Counted from the stretch's first letter, positions 1-10,431 are shown. The stretch: 64,000 nucleotides of DNA from Nevskia soli DSM 19509 (GCF_000711955.1 NZ_JONR01000001.1:124001-188000), one strand, 5' to 3'. Numbers and translations are program-made. The notes: generated from the letters alone by a model not told the origin.

Positions 1-1
1 T

Positions 2-97
2 GCCTACAGCAACCTGCCGTCTTCCACCGATACCTTCGGTGTGGGCGAGCACATCCAGCAGGTCGCCCTGGGTCTGCTGGTGTCATTCGCCAGGTAG
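2..97 (+). CDS. C-terminal end of an outer-membrane beta-barrel protein (partial)
   Basis: The window opens inside a gene. The last 31 codons read through to TAG at 95-97 and end in alternating polar/hydrophobic residues closing with ...LGLLVSFAR, which resembles a final beta-strand of an outer-membrane protein. Porin-like exporters of the meta-pathway phenol-degradation family end this way and often sit beside aromatic catabolic genes, which fits the pca genes downstream, but 31 residues cannot fix the family. Only the C-terminus is visible. Confidence 0.45.
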   Translation, partial: AYSNLPSSTDTFGVGEHIQQVALGLLVSFAR

Positions 98-620
98 TTC
101 AAGGCGAAGCCTGTCATAGCGATATCTTGCCGCCCGGAAGAAGACTCCGCTCGATCGCGCAGTCTTCTTCCGGATATGGAAAAACAGCGAGACCGGGAAT
201 GTCCGTGACCGTTTGAACGGCCGTGCGGTTTTGAAATGAAGATGTTGCAGATGTGCAATACAGGCGGGATGTGCCGGAGCAAATCGACGCCGACGACAGC
301 AGTGAATTTTCCTTGTTCTGCCGCGTTGGATCTGCCTTTCTTCTGTGAGCTACTGATTTGATTCCATTGACCGATACCGGGCGGTCTGCTTCTTGCGTAG
401 ACAGCGGCAGCAGCGCATCGGGCGGTCTCCCGCGGGCTCCATGCAGCATGGCAGGCATGCGCATTGCCGGCGCCGCGCCGGATGCCGGACCTGGTCTGCG
501 CATGGAACCGCTGTGCAGAGACCATGCAAGGCTTCCGGGCCGGCCCGGCTTGAAATTACAGACTTCGATGAACGCGGTCCGACCATGCCGCGTTTGAAGC
601 GATCTTTGATGAGGAGTGGC
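98..620. other. Intergenic region upstream of pcaH
   Basis: There are 523 bases without a convincing gene. It holds the long hairpin at 134-173 and otherwise only short frames with unlikely composition. I see no copy of the GTTC...GGAA tandem operator found upstream of the three later operons and no clear sigma70 or sigma54 promoter, so the pca promoter probably lies here but cannot be placed. Confidence 0.5.
134..173 (+). terminator. Long hairpin after the partial outer-membrane gene
   Basis: Two perfect 13-base arms (CCGGAAGAAGACT at 134-146 and its reverse complement at 161-173) flank a 14-base loop. It lies 37 bases after the TAG of the first gene, so it is probably its transcription terminator, although there is no T-tract after it. 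Confidence 0.55.
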
Positions 621-1325
621 ATGTCTGATCTGAAGGGGTACCGCAAGCCCTGGTGGCATACGCAGCCGGAATACGTGCATCCGGCCTACGGCTCGACCGT
701 GAAGCGCGGGCCCTTGCAGCCTCTGATCGAGATTCCGGCAACGTTGTCTGAAGTGACGGGGCCGGTGTTCTCGGCAACGACCATCGGCAAGCACGCGGCG
801 GACCTGACGGCGGGGCACGCCGGAGAATCCATCGGCGAGCGCATCATCGTGACGGGGCGCGTCCTCGACGAGAACGGCAAGGCCTTGTCGAACACCTTGC
901 TGGAGATCTGGCAGTGTAATGCGGCCGGACGCTATCTGCATGAAGGCGATCTGCACGATGCGCCGCTCGATCCAAACTTTACCGGGCTCGGCCAGGTCGT
1001 CACCGATGCGGAAGGCCGCTACCGTTTCACCACCATACGGCCGGGGGAGTATCCCTGGCGCAACCATTACAACGCCTGGCGGCCGGCGCACATCCACTTC
1101 TCGCTGTTCGGCGAGGCCTTCGCGCAGCGGCTGGTGACGCAGATGTATTTTCCGGGCGATCCGCTGCTGCCGTTCGATCCGATCTTCAATTGCATCGCCG
1201 ACGAGAAGGCGCGCAACCGCCTGGTGTCGTCGCTGGATTGGGAAAACAGCAAGTCCGAGTTCGCCCTGGCCTACCGCTTCGACATCGTGCTGCGCGGCCG
1301 GCACCAGACGCCGTGGGAGAAGTGA
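621..1325 (+). CDS. pcaH: Protocatechuate 3,4-dioxygenase beta subunit
   Basis: The product is the iron-bearing subunit of the intradiol dioxygenase that opens protocatechuate to 3-carboxy-cis,cis-muconate. The start at 621 follows GAGGAG by five bases and gives 234 residues, the normal length; longer upstream reading lacks family similarity. Fe(III) ligands can be placed by family: Tyr in the AGRY motif, Tyr in PGEYPW, and both His in RPAHIHFS. The alpha subunit gene starts one base after the stop, and the rest of the pca set follows in one unit. Confidence 0.93.
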   Translation: MSDLKGYRKPWWHTQPEYVHPAYGSTVKRGPLQPLIEIPATLSEVTGPVFSATTIGKHAADLTAGHAGESIGERIIVTGRVLDENGKALSNTLLEIWQCNAAGRYLHEGDLHDAPLDPNFTGLGQVVTDAEGRYRFTTIRPGEYPWRNHYNAWRPAHIHFSLFGEAFAQRLVTQMYFPGDPLLPFDPIFNCIADEKARNRLVSSLDWENSKSEFALAYRFDIVLRGRHQTPWEK

Positions 1326-1326
1326 G

Positions 1327-1890
1327 ATGAGTTTCCAGGCTACGACTTCCCAGACCGTGGGGCCTTACTTCCGTATCGGCCTGTCGCCGTTGTATCGCAA
1401 CGAAGTGGCGGGGCTGCAGGCGGCGGGCACGCGCATCCGCATCAGCGGCCGCGTGTTCGACGGCAACGGCGCCGCGGTGCCGGATGCCCTGATCGAGGTG
1501 TGGCAGGCCAACGCGGCCGGACGCTACCGTCACCCGGAGGACCAGGGCGCGGCGCCGCTCGATGCGGACTTCGTCGGCTTCGGACGCATTCCCACGGGAG
1601 CGGATGGTGGCTTCCAGTTCAGCACCATCAAGCCGGGCCGCGTGGCGGGGCCGGGCGGCTGCTTGCAGGCGCCGCATATCGTAGTCTCGGTGCTGATGCG
1701 CGGCATCCTCAAGCGCGCCCTGACGCGCATCTATTTCGGCGGCGAGCCGGCCAATGCCGAGGATGCGGTGCTGGCGCTGGTGCCGGCGTCGCGCCGCGAC
1801 ACCCTGATGGCGCAATCCGACGGCGAGGGTCACTATCGCTGGGATATCCACATGCAGGGCGAGCATGAAACCGTGTTCTTCGCCGTCTGA
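1327..1890 (+). CDS. pcaG: Protocatechuate 3,4-dioxygenase alpha subunit
   Basis: The 187-residue protein is the structural partner of PcaH. It shows the shared intradiol fold (TVGPYF at the N-terminus, a VWQANAAGRY segment, a carboxy-terminal ARIYF-like strand here read as TRIYFGGEPAN), but has APHIVVS where the beta subunit has AHIHFS, so the metal-binding His pair is absent as expected for alpha. It starts one base after the pcaH stop, which indicates translational coupling and 1:1 synthesis. Confidence 0.92.
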   Translation: MSFQATTSQTVGPYFRIGLSPLYRNEVAGLQAAGTRIRISGRVFDGNGAAVPDALIEVWQANAAGRYRHPEDQGAAPLDADFVGFGRIPTGADGGFQFSTIKPGRVAGPGGCLQAPHIVVSVLMRGILKRALTRIYFGGEPANAEDAVLALVPASRRDTLMAQSDGEGHYRWDIHMQGEHETVFFAV

Positions 1891-1936
1891 CGTGCCTGCC
1901 ACAACGATGATGGTTCAAGGGCGGGCGGCCCGCTGA

Positions 1937-3277
1937 ATGGACGCGCTGCTGCAAGACCTGTTCACCACCGAGGCGATGCGCGAGGTGTTCGCGCCGCGCA
2001 TGCGGGTGCAGCGCATGCTCGACTTCGAAGCGGCGCTGGCGCGTGCCGAGGCGCGCTGCGGCGTCATTCCGGCCGAAGCGGCGGAACTGATCGGGCGGGC
2101 CTGCGTGGCGGAGGACTTCGACCTCGATGCCCTGGGCGCGGCGGCGGTCGGCGGCGGCAATCTGGCCATCCCCCTGGTTGCGGCGCTGACCGCGCGGGTG
2201 GCGGTGCACAGCAGGGAAGCCGCTGGCTACGTACATTGGGGCGCGACCAGTCAGGACGTGATCGATAGCGGACTGGTGCTGCAGCTGCGCGAGGGCCTGC
2301 GGCGCATCGGAGACCAGCTGATGGCCCTGGCCGGCTGCGCCGCTGTCCTGGCGGATGCGCACCGCGGCACCGTGATGGCGGGCCGCACGTTGCTGCAACA
2401 GGCCCTGCCGGTCACTTTCGGTTTGAAGGCGGCGGGTTGGCTCGATGCCTTGATCCGCCACCAGGGCCGGATTTCGGCCATCCGTGAAAGCGGCCTGGTG
2501 CTGCAATTCGGTGGCGCGGCGGGCACCCTGGCTTCGCTGGGGGAATCCGGTCCCGCGGTGGCTGCTGCCCTGGCGGAAGAACTGCAACTGGCGCTGCCGG
2601 CGCTGCCCTGGCATGCGCAGCGCGATCGCCTGTGCGAGGTGGCGACGACGCTGGGCTTGCTCACCGGCAGCATCGGCAAGATCGCGCGCGATGTCGCGCT
2701 GATGATGCAGACCGAGCTGGGCGAGGCGCTGGAGCCGGGTGCGCCAGGCAAGGGCGGTTCCTCCACCATGCCGCACAAGCGCAATCCGGTCGGGTGCACC
2801 GTGACGGTAGCGGCGGCGACGCGGGTGCCCGGCCTGGTCTCGACCATGCTGTCGGCGATGGTGCAGGAGCACGAGCGTGGCGCCGGCGGCTGGCATGCCG
2901 AATGGGACACGCTGCCGGAGATCGTATTGCTGGCATCCGGTGCGCTGGCGCACATGACGACGGTGCTGAAGGATCTCGAGGTGCATCCGCTGCGCATGCG
3001 CGAGAACCTCGATGCCACCCAGGGCTTGCTGATGGCGGAGGCGGTGACCATGGCGCTGGCGTCGCGGCTGGGCCGGGGCGAGGCGCACCGCCTGGTGGAG
3101 GCGGCATGTCGCCGGGCCGTGGAGCAGAAGCAGCCGCTGCTTGCGGCGCTGGCTGCCGATACACGCGTTTCCGCCCTGCTGACGGCGGCGCAGCTGGAGC
3201 AGCTGTTGCAGCCGCAAGCCTACCTGGGCAGCAGCCACAGCTTCATCGACGCCGTTCTCAAACTGTATTCGATCTGA
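1937..3277 (+). CDS. pcaB: 3-carboxy-cis,cis-muconate cycloisomerase
   Basis: The 446-residue protein belongs to the fumarase/aspartase superfamily. The signature GSSTMPHKRNP lies near residue 273, and GATSQDVIDS, another conserved active-site segment, near residue 100. It converts 3-carboxymuconate to gamma-carboxymuconolactone, the step after PcaHG. It begins 46 bases after pcaG in the same direction. Length matches PcaB homologues. Confidence 0.92.
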   Translation: MDALLQDLFTTEAMREVFAPRMRVQRMLDFEAALARAEARCGVIPAEAAELIGRACVAEDFDLDALGAAAVGGGNLAIPLVAALTARVAVHSREAAGYVHWGATSQDVIDSGLVLQLREGLRRIGDQLMALAGCAAVLADAHRGTVMAGRTLLQQALPVTFGLKAAGWLDALIRHQGRISAIRESGLVLQFGGAAGTLASLGESGPAVAAALAEELQLALPALPWHAQRDRLCEVATTLGLLTGSIGKIARDVALMMQTELGEALEPGAPGKGGSSTMPHKRNPVGCTVTVAAATRVPGLVSTMLSAMVQEHERGAGGWHAEWDTLPEIVLLASGALAHMTTVLKDLEVHPLRMRENLDATQGLLMAEAVTMALASRLGRGEAHRLVEAACRRAVEQKQPLLAALAADTRVSALLTAAQLEQLLQPQAYLGSSHSFIDAVLKLYSI

Positions 3278-3282
3278 ATTCC

Positions 3283-4080
3283 ATGCCATTCGTCTCCATA
3301 CCCGCGGGCGAAGGCAGCCTGTACTACAGCGTCGACAGCCCGGACAGCGGGCGCTCGCAGGCGCCCTGGCTGCTGTTGTGCAATTCGCTCGGCGCCAGCA
3401 GCGACATGTGGCGCCCGCAGGTGGCGGCGCTCGCCGCGCAGTTCCGCGTGCTGCGCTACGACCGTCGCGGACATGGACGTTCGTCCACGCCGGCCGGTCC
3501 GTACACCATTGAGGATCTGGCCGGCGATGCGCTGGCGGTGCTGGATCACGCCGGCGCCGAACGCGCGCACTTCTGCGGGCTTTCCATGGGCGGCCTGGTC
3601 GGGCAGTGGCTGGCACTCAATGCGCCGCAGCGGATCGAACGGCTGGTGTTGTGCAGCACGGCGGCGAAGATCGGCACCGCGGAGGGCTGGATGGCGCGCA
3701 TCGGGCAGGTTCATGCGCACGGCCTGCAGGAAATCGCCGATGGGTCGGTGCTGCGCTGGTTCACGCCGGCGTTCCGTGAGCGCGAGCCCGCCGCGGTGAA
3801 CGAAGTGCGGCAACAGTTGCTGGCGACTTCTCCTGAAGGCTACGCGGCCTGTTGCGGTGTGCTCATCGATGCCGACTTCCGCGCCGACCTGGGGCGCATC
3901 AAGGCGCCGACGCTGGCCATTGCCGGCATCGACGATCCGGTGACGCCGCCGGCGGACCTGCGCTCCATCGCCGGCGGCGTGCCCGATGGCCGCCAGATCG
4001 ACCTGCCTGGTGCGCATTTGTGCAATATCGAATCGCCGTCGCAGTTCAATGCGGCGGTGCTGGATTTCCTGCGTTACTGA
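3283..4080 (+). CDS. pcaD: 3-oxoadipate enol-lactonase (alpha/beta hydrolase)
   Basis: The 265-residue alpha/beta hydrolase has the nucleophile elbow GLSMGG, an oxyanion region around NSLGASSDMW, and an Asp and His near the end (GIDDPVTPP and GAHLCNIE) that complete the triad. It hydrolyses beta-ketoadipate enol-lactone. The start ATG is five bases after the pcaB stop. PcaD is separate here, not fused to PcaC as in PcaL proteins. Confidence 0.9.
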   Translation: MPFVSIPAGEGSLYYSVDSPDSGRSQAPWLLLCNSLGASSDMWRPQVAALAAQFRVLRYDRRGHGRSSTPAGPYTIEDLAGDALAVLDHAGAERAHFCGLSMGGLVGQWLALNAPQRIERLVLCSTAAKIGTAEGWMARIGQVHAHGLQEIADGSVLRWFTPAFREREPAAVNEVRQQLLATSPEGYAACCGVLIDADFRADLGRIKAPTLAIAGIDDPVTPPADLRSIAGGVPDGRQIDLPGAHLCNIESPSQFNAAVLDFLRY

Positions 4081-4099
4081 GGTTTCAAGGGAGCGCGCA

Positions 4100-4504
4100 A
4101 TGGATGAAGACGAGCGGCGCAAGGCCGGCATGGAAGTGCGCCGGGCAGTGCTGGGCGATGCCCATGTCGATCGCGCCCAGCAGGGCCTGAACGACTTCAA
4201 CCGCGAATTCCAGGAACTGATCACCCGTTACGCCTGGGGCGAGATCTGGACGCGTCCGGGCCTGCCGCGGCACACGCGCTCCCTGCTGACCATCGCCATG
4301 CTGGTGGCCTTGAATCGCGAGCAGGAGTTGAGGTTGCATCTGCTGGCCGCGAAGAACAACGGCGTGACGCGCGACGAGATCAAGGAAGTGTTGCTGCAGG
4401 CGGCCATCTATTGCGGCGTGCCGGCGGCGAATGCGGCGTTTCATCTGGCCGGCCAGTTGTGGGCCGAGGCCGATCGTGCGGCGACGGACGGCGCGGCTTC
4501 CTGA
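4100..4504 (+). CDS. pcaC: 4-carboxymuconolactone decarboxylase
   Basis: The 134-residue protein matches the small helical AhpD/CMD family, with RYAWGEIWTRPGL and the LLTIAMLVALNREQELRLH segment typical of CMD. It decarboxylates gamma-carboxymuconolactone to the enol-lactone used by PcaD. The start follows an AAGGGAG ribosome site. It ends the pca unit: genes for the last two steps (pcaIJ, pcaF) are not in this window. Confidence 0.92.
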   Translation: MDEDERRKAGMEVRRAVLGDAHVDRAQQGLNDFNREFQELITRYAWGEIWTRPGLPRHTRSLLTIAMLVALNREQELRLHLLAAKNNGVTRDEIKEVLLQAAIYCGVPAANAAFHLAGQLWAEADRAATDGAAS

Positions 4505-4632
4505 GCCTGCGCCGGGCGGCATTGCAGAACTGAAAATCCAGCCCCCTGCTTTTTCAACCGTGAACATTGCGCAACGCGAAAGCATCACGGGAAACCGCTG
4601 AATCCAGTCTTCCGCAGATCCAATTACTGCAA

Positions 4633-5121
4633 TCAAGATGATTTTGATCCTGCTGCACTGCGGCTGGCGGCATCGCGATAGGCGCCGCGCGTCACCTTGT
4701 ACCAGCCATGGCGTTGCAGCAGGCGGTAGATGGTGGAGTCGGGTACGATGCGGCCGAGCCTGGCTTCATAGGCCTGCCGGATCGCCTTCACCGTGATGGC
4801 CTCCCCCCCTCGGGCCTGCTCCAGGAATCTGCCGAGGAAGCGCTTTTCTTCTTCCGGGCTCAGGTTTTGCCTGCGCCGGCCGCCCCATTGTTCATGCATG
4901 GACTGGCCATTCTGGGAGCTGGAGCCGAGCCATCGGCGCAGGCGGCCGACGGTGGGGGGCGAGCAGCCGAGCATGGCGGCGGTCTGCTGCAGCGACAGGC
5001 CGTAGTCGCTGACGAACAGGACCGCCTGGGCCGCGCGCAGATCCGCCGCGGTGTGTGCGCGCTTCAGCAGGTTGCGTGCGCGCAGTATGGTCTCGCGGCT
5101 GTCATCGGTCCGGGCGGCCAT
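4633..5121 (-). CDS. Orphan IS630-type helix-turn-helix protein
   Basis: The 162-residue protein carries an N-terminal helix-turn-helix (LSLQQTAAMLGCSPPTVGRLRRWL, residues about 42-65; quoted in parts elsewhere) and a second winged-helix segment (TVKAIRQAYEARLG then STIYRLLQRHGW). This is the two-domain DNA-binding half of IS630/Tc1-type transposases. The DDE catalytic half is missing: after RLLQRHGWYKVTRGAY the frame ends within about 15 residues, and the remaining 128 bases to pcaC are too few to hold it. I see no inverted repeats. It may be a domesticated regulator or a remnant. Confidence 0.6.
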   Translation of the reverse strand: MAARTDDSRETILRARNLLKRAHTAADLRAAQAVLFVSDYGLSLQQTAAMLGCSPPTVGRLRRWLGSSSQNGQSMHEQWGGRRRQNLSPEEEKRFLGRFLEQARGGEAITVKAIRQAYEARLGRIVPDSTIYRLLQRHGWYKVTRGAYRDAASRSAAGSKSS

Positions 5122-5181
5122 GGGCGCTGTTCCAGTCTGAGGAATTGCAGTATATCAACTTGATTGCAAAATTTTGGTGGG

Positions 5182-5196
5182 TGGCACACTCGGTGC
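5182..5196 (+). promoter_or_regulatory. Possible sigma54 promoter of the porin gene
   Basis: TGGCAC at 5182-5187, five bases, then GTGC at 5193-5196. The invariant GG and GC elements are separated by ten bases as sigma54 needs; the -12 box differs from TTGC at one base. It is 77 bases before the porin ATG. A sigma54 activator gene lies at 8523-9986, so a link is plausible but unproven. Confidence 0.42.
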
Positions 5197-5272
5197 GTTA
5201 ATGCCTGTCAGGTATGGCGTGTCCGGTCACCCCGGCGCCAAAACAAAAGAAATCACAGGGGAGGAGAGTTTC

Positions 5273-6841
5273 ATGCTGAGACGTATTTCCATTGGAGTGC
5301 TGAGCGCAGGTGCACTGCTTGCGGCCCGCCCGGCATTTGCCGAAACCACTGATCCGGTGAAGAACCAGATCAGGGAACTGCAACAGCAGATCCAGCAGCA
5401 GCAGGAGATGCTGAAGAAGCAGCAGGAGATGCTGGACCACCTGGTCGACGCGGAGAAGGAGAGCCAGGCCCGCGCCGACAAGGCACAAGCTGCTGCGGAT
5501 ACCGCCAATGCGCAGGTGCAGGCGATCGCCACCGCCGACCTGCGGCCGGCAACTTCGCCGGGGCCGACCATCACCATGTCGCCGAGGAACCGGCCGGGCT
5601 GGCGCAGCGCGGATGGGCGCAACCAGATCGAGTTACTGTCGCTGATGCAGTTCGACTTCGGCCTGAACGACTTCCATCCATCGTCCAGCGCGTCGGTGCC
5701 ACAGAAGATCCAGAGCGGCTTCAATGCCCGCCGCATGCAGATCGGCTTCAATGCGACTTTCCAGGAAGACTGGCACGCCGAGTTGGCCTACGACTTCGGC
5801 AACTCGGATGAAACCATCGCCGCTTCCGGCGGCCCGACCGCGGGCTTCAAGAAGGCGCTGGTCAGCTATACCGGCTTTCGTCCGTTCTCCACCCGCACCA
5901 GTATCGAAATGGGTTACGAGACACCGCCGATCTTCCTCGATGAGGCGCTGGGCAGTTCGAGCGGTATCTTCCTCGAGCATCCGACACCGGATCGCCTGGC
6001 GACCGGCTACGCCAGTGGCGAGGGCAGGGCGGTGTTCGGTCTGCGCGACTACACCGACCGCTTCTTCGGTGTGATCATGCTGACCGGCCCCAAGGCGGGC
6101 GACAACCACACCGCGGCGGCGAACCAGGAGCAGGTCGGGATCACGGGACGCTACACCTACAACTTCTGGCGGTCCGGAGCCAACCTGTTCCATCTGGGCG
6201 CCGGGTTCCAGCGCGTGGTGCAGCCGACCTTTAAGTCGGGCTCGACTTTCAACAGCCTGTCCTTGAGCGATGAGGCCGAGTTGCGCGTTGATCCGACCAA
6301 TATCATCAGTGTCAGCTTCGGCTCTGCCAAGAACCCGGTACGCAGCGGTGGCACCTACAGTGCGGAATTCGCCGCCGCCTATGGTCCGTTCCTGGCCCTT
6401 GGCGAGTACTACCATTACGACGTGCAACGCCAGGGCCTGGCTGATGTCAGTTTCCAGGGCGCTTATGGCGAGGTCACGTGGTCGTTGACCGGGGAGCGCC
6501 ACAACTACGTGCCATCCGCCGCTGGCTTCGCCAACCTGTCTCCGGCCAACCCCATTTCACTGTCGTGGGGCAACTTCGGCGCCCTGGAAGTGGCGGCCCG
6601 CTACAGCTGGGTCAATATGAACGACAAGTTCATCGAAGGCATCGCCAACTCGCCCGATGCCGTTGCCGGGGGGGTGCAGCAAAGTCTGACTCTGGGTATG
6701 AACTGGTACGCCAACAACAACGTCAAATTCATGCTCAACTACATCCACGGCTTCCTCGATCGCGGCAGCCTCACCGCGCCGTACCCGGAAACCGGCGGCA
6801 GCTGGAACGAAGTGGCGCTGCGCACGCAGTTCGGTTTCTAG
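5273..6841 (+). CDS. OprO/OprP-family outer-membrane porin
   Basis: The start at 5273 follows GGGGAGGAG and gives a 522-residue precursor. It has a signal peptide (residues 1-20, cut near AFA/ET), then a Gln/Lys-rich coiled coil (about residues 24-75) typical of trimeric anion porins of the phosphate-selective O/P family, and then a barrel with many aromatic strand ends finishing in RTQFGF. In this context it more likely passes aromatic carboxylates than phosphate. That is an inference from the neighbours; the family includes polyphosphate, phosphate and organic-acid channels. Confidence 0.82.
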   Translation: MLRRISIGVLSAGALLAARPAFAETTDPVKNQIRELQQQIQQQQEMLKKQQEMLDHLVDAEKESQARADKAQAAADTANAQVQAIATADLRPATSPGPTITMSPRNRPGWRSADGRNQIELLSLMQFDFGLNDFHPSSSASVPQKIQSGFNARRMQIGFNATFQEDWHAELAYDFGNSDETIAASGGPTAGFKKALVSYTGFRPFSTRTSIEMGYETPPIFLDEALGSSSGIFLEHPTPDRLATGYASGEGRAVFGLRDYTDRFFGVIMLTGPKAGDNHTAAANQEQVGITGRYTYNFWRSGANLFHLGAGFQRVVQPTFKSGSTFNSLSLSDEAELRVDPTNIISVSFGSAKNPVRSGGTYSAEFAAAYGPFLALGEYYHYDVQRQGLADVSFQGAYGEVTWSLTGERHNYVPSAAGFANLSPANPISLSWGNFGALEVAARYSWVNMNDKFIEGIANSPDAVAGGVQQSLTLGMNWYANNNVKFMLNYIHGFLDRGSLTAPYPETGGSWNEVALRTQFGF

Positions 6842-7139
6842 CGGATTCCGCGACGCGCCCGGAGGCTGTCCCAGCGGTTTCCGGGTTCGTTGCGGCTTTG
6901 GCTTTCTCATCAGCTGTTCCGTGGAACATGGCGGGAAGGTTGGTAAATTGTAAGCGGCGCAGTGCGCAAGGCATTGCCGCCCAGTATTGAATCCGGGTGC
7001 TTGTCGCCCCCGTCGCGATCCATCCCGGATGCCGACCCGTCGCGGCGGCCTCAGGCCCGGCGCTTGCGCGGCAGCCCTCTTGCATGGCAGATTCCATAGC
7101 TGATCAAGCGATTCCCCCTATTCAGAGAGATCTTGTCGA

Positions 7140-7937
7140 ATGGCAGGCCAGGCGAAAAATTCCGACGACGGCAGTACCCGGCTGTCGTCTGTTGCCAACG
7201 CGATCCTGTTGATGAAGACGTTCTCCGATGAGCGCAGCGAGATGGGAATCAGCGCCCTGGCGGAGCGCCTGGGCCTGGCCAAGAGCACGGTGCATCGGCT
7301 GGCCTCGACGCTGGTCGAGGCCGGCATGCTCGAGCAGAACAAGGAAACCGGCAAATACCGCCTGGGCCTGGCGGTGTTCGAGCTGGGTTCGCTGGTGCGC
7401 CGCAAGATCGATATCTCGTTCGAGGCCAAACCCTGGCTGATGACCTTGCGTGAGCAGACCGGCGAAACCGTCGACCTGTCGATCCTCGATCACGGCGGCG
7501 TGGTCTGCGTCAATTTCCTCGAAAGCCAGAAGGTCAACCGCATCAGTTCCGGCATCGGCCTGCGCAAGCCGGTGCATTGCACGGCCGAGGGCAAGGCGAT
7601 GATCGCCTTCCAGCCGGCGGCCGCGATCGAGCGGATCATCAGCGCCGGGCTGGAGCAGCGCACGCCGCGGACCATGGTCGATGCGGCGACCTTGCAGGAG
7701 GAACTGGCCAAGATCCGCACGCGGGGCTACGCCACCGATGACGAGGAATACGAGATCGGCGTGCGCAGCATCGCCGCCCCGATCCGCGACGACAGCGGCA
7801 ACTCGGTCGCCGCGGTGGGCGTGACCGGTCCGACGCAGCGCCTGACCAAGAGCCGGCTGCTGGCGCTCGCCGGCAACGTCAACGAAGCGGCCAAGGCCAT
7901 CTCCCTGCGTCTCGGCGACCGTTCCAGGATTTTCTGA
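7140..7937 (+). CDS. IclR-family transcriptional regulator
   Basis: The 265-residue protein has an N-terminal winged helix-turn-helix (LAERLGLAKSTVHRLASTL, about residues 40-58) and the IclR effector domain (KPWLMTLREQTGETVDLSIL; CTAEGKAMIAF). It is the best candidate to bind the tandem GTTC...GGAA/GAAC operators at 8310, 18428 and 28261, because it is the only IclR gene here and lies next to the first copy. IclR proteins of aromatic pathways (PcaU, PobR) bind repeated short motifs and respond to the pathway substrate. The pairing is inferred. Confidence 0.88.
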   Translation: MAGQAKNSDDGSTRLSSVANAILLMKTFSDERSEMGISALAERLGLAKSTVHRLASTLVEAGMLEQNKETGKYRLGLAVFELGSLVRRKIDISFEAKPWLMTLREQTGETVDLSILDHGGVVCVNFLESQKVNRISSGIGLRKPVHCTAEGKAMIAFQPAAAIERIISAGLEQRTPRTMVDAATLQEELAKIRTRGYATDDEEYEIGVRSIAAPIRDDSGNSVAAVGVTGPTQRLTKSRLLALAGNVNEAAKAISLRLGDRSRIF

Positions 7938-8277
7938 GCGGCGCGCGCGGTCGTTTCGTTTTCGCGGCACGGCCACTGGCAATAATCCCGGATTCTTCCA
8001 GCCGCTGAGGCGGCGAAGTCGCGACTTCGCTTCAAGGCGACAGTCTTCCTTGCACCCCACCCACCGCGCTGTCCGAGGCTGGCCTCTGCGGCCTGCTGCC
8101 TGCGTGTCTTCACACGCTCTTCTCCGACCGCGAGCATAAGCCGTCATCGGAAAACCGCTGCGGAAATTTTCCGGATCGGTGCGCGATGACGGTGTGCCGG
8201 TGCACTCCGGGCGGCAATCAAGTTCCACGCAAATCAAGCCTCAAGCGGCGTCGGCTGCGGCGCGCGGCCGTTCGCAA
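7938..8277. other. Gene-free stretch between iclR and promoter A
   Basis: No gene is supported in these 340 bases. An odd 13-base palindrome, CGGAAATTTTCCG, lies near 8160-8172, and may be a chance sequence or an extra regulator site. The useful signals start at 8278. Confidence 0.4.
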
Positions 8278-8346
8278 TTGACATCGCCCGGAAGCGCTGT
8301 TAAAAGTACGTTCAACATAAAGGAAAACCGTTCCATATAAAAGAAC
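8278..8346 (+). promoter_or_regulatory. Promoter A: sigma70 elements plus tandem operator
   Basis: TTGACA (8278-8283), a 17-base spacer and TAAAAG (8301-8306) form a sigma70 promoter. Directly after it lie two 17-base units, GTTCAACATAAAGGAAA (8310-8326) and GTTCCATATAAAAGAAC (8330-8346), starting 20 bases apart. The same arrangement occurs at 18397 and 28230. The transcription start would fall in the first unit, which suggests repression by blocking. Downstream is the sigma54 activator gene after a leader of about 175 bases. Confidence 0.8.
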
Positions 8347-8522
8347 GTAAGTTTCCACTCCGAAAGAGGCAGAAATGCCGGTACGCAAGGCTGCAGCAAT
8401 GATTAGGTGCGAATCATGAGCGTCCGCAAAATGAGTACGGTTGAGTGGATCTGGAGGCAGGTTCCCGGCAGCGTTACGCGCAGGAACCTCGAGGGAATTC
8501 GGCAAGGCGCGGAGTTCCTCTG

Positions 8523-9984
<1,462 letters not shown>

Positions 9985-9986
<2 letters not shown>

Positions 9987-10017
9987 ACGTCGCGGGCGCC
10001 AGCCCGCGACGGACGTT
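9985..10017 (+). terminator. Strong GC hairpin after the sigma54 activator gene
   Basis: Nine-base perfect arms GTCGCGGGC (9989-9997) and GCCCGCGAC (10002-10010) with a GCCA loop are extended by GAAC/GTTC further out. It starts at the stop codon of the activator gene and is followed by CCATAAAA, not a T-tract. It may be a partial terminator that lowers expression of the downstream enzymes, or an RNA-stability element. Confidence 0.5.
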
Positions 10018-10074
10018 CCCATAAAACTTCCGCCCGCCCGAGGCGAAGTGCCGAGTCATTGAAGGAGGAAAGAA

Positions 10075-10431
10075 GTGTCGGCCGATTCCCAGATTCAAGA
10101 GGCGCAGCTGGTCGCCCTGTGCGCCGCTGCCGCCGTCGAACCCGATATGCCGGTCCAGGTTGTGCTGGATAACGTAGCGTACGCGGTGTTCAATCTCGAT
10201 GGACGGTATTACGCCACGCAGGATCTGTGCACGCACGGCCCCGGCTCGCTGGCCGAAGGCTTCGTCATGGGTTGCGAGATCGAATGCCCGTTCCACCAGG
10301 GGCGTTTCGACATCCGTACTGGTCATGCCACCGCGGCGCCCTGCACCGAGGCGCTGCGCACCTGGACTGTCCATGTCGTCGACGGCCAGCTCTGCATCGA
10401 TCCGTCCGAGCATCGCGGAGTCGCGGCGTGA
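10075..10431 (+). CDS. Rieske [2Fe-2S] ferredoxin
   Basis: The 118-residue protein starts at GTG, five bases after GGAGGAAA. The Rieske ligands are visible as C-T-H (DLCTHGPGSLAEG) and C-P-F-H (ECPFHQGRFD). It should carry electrons from the reductase encoded next to the Rieske oxygenase at 12774. Phthalate 4,5-dioxygenase itself usually takes electrons from a fused FMN reductase/ferredoxin, so a separate Rieske ferredoxin marks a three-component system. Confidence 0.9.
   Translation: MSADSQIQEAQLVALCAAAAVEPDMPVQVVLDNVAYAVFNLDGRYYATQDLCTHGPGSLAEGFVMGCEIECPFHQGRFDIRTGHATAAPCTEALRTWTVHVVDGQLCIDPSEHRGVAA

Noticed and set aside
1709..3616. A 635-codon open frame on the minus strand
   Set aside because: It runs antisense to pcaG, pcaB and pcaD, all of which have clear catalytic motifs. 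The antisense product is Arg/Gln-rich low-complexity sequence.
6915..6928. TGTTCC-GT-GGAACA palindrome upstream of the IclR gene as a fourth operator
   Set aside because: The half-sites match, but the spacer is 2 bases instead of 7, it is single rather than tandem, and it lies 211 bases before the start with no promoter at the right place. It could be an autoregulatory site but does not fit the module.
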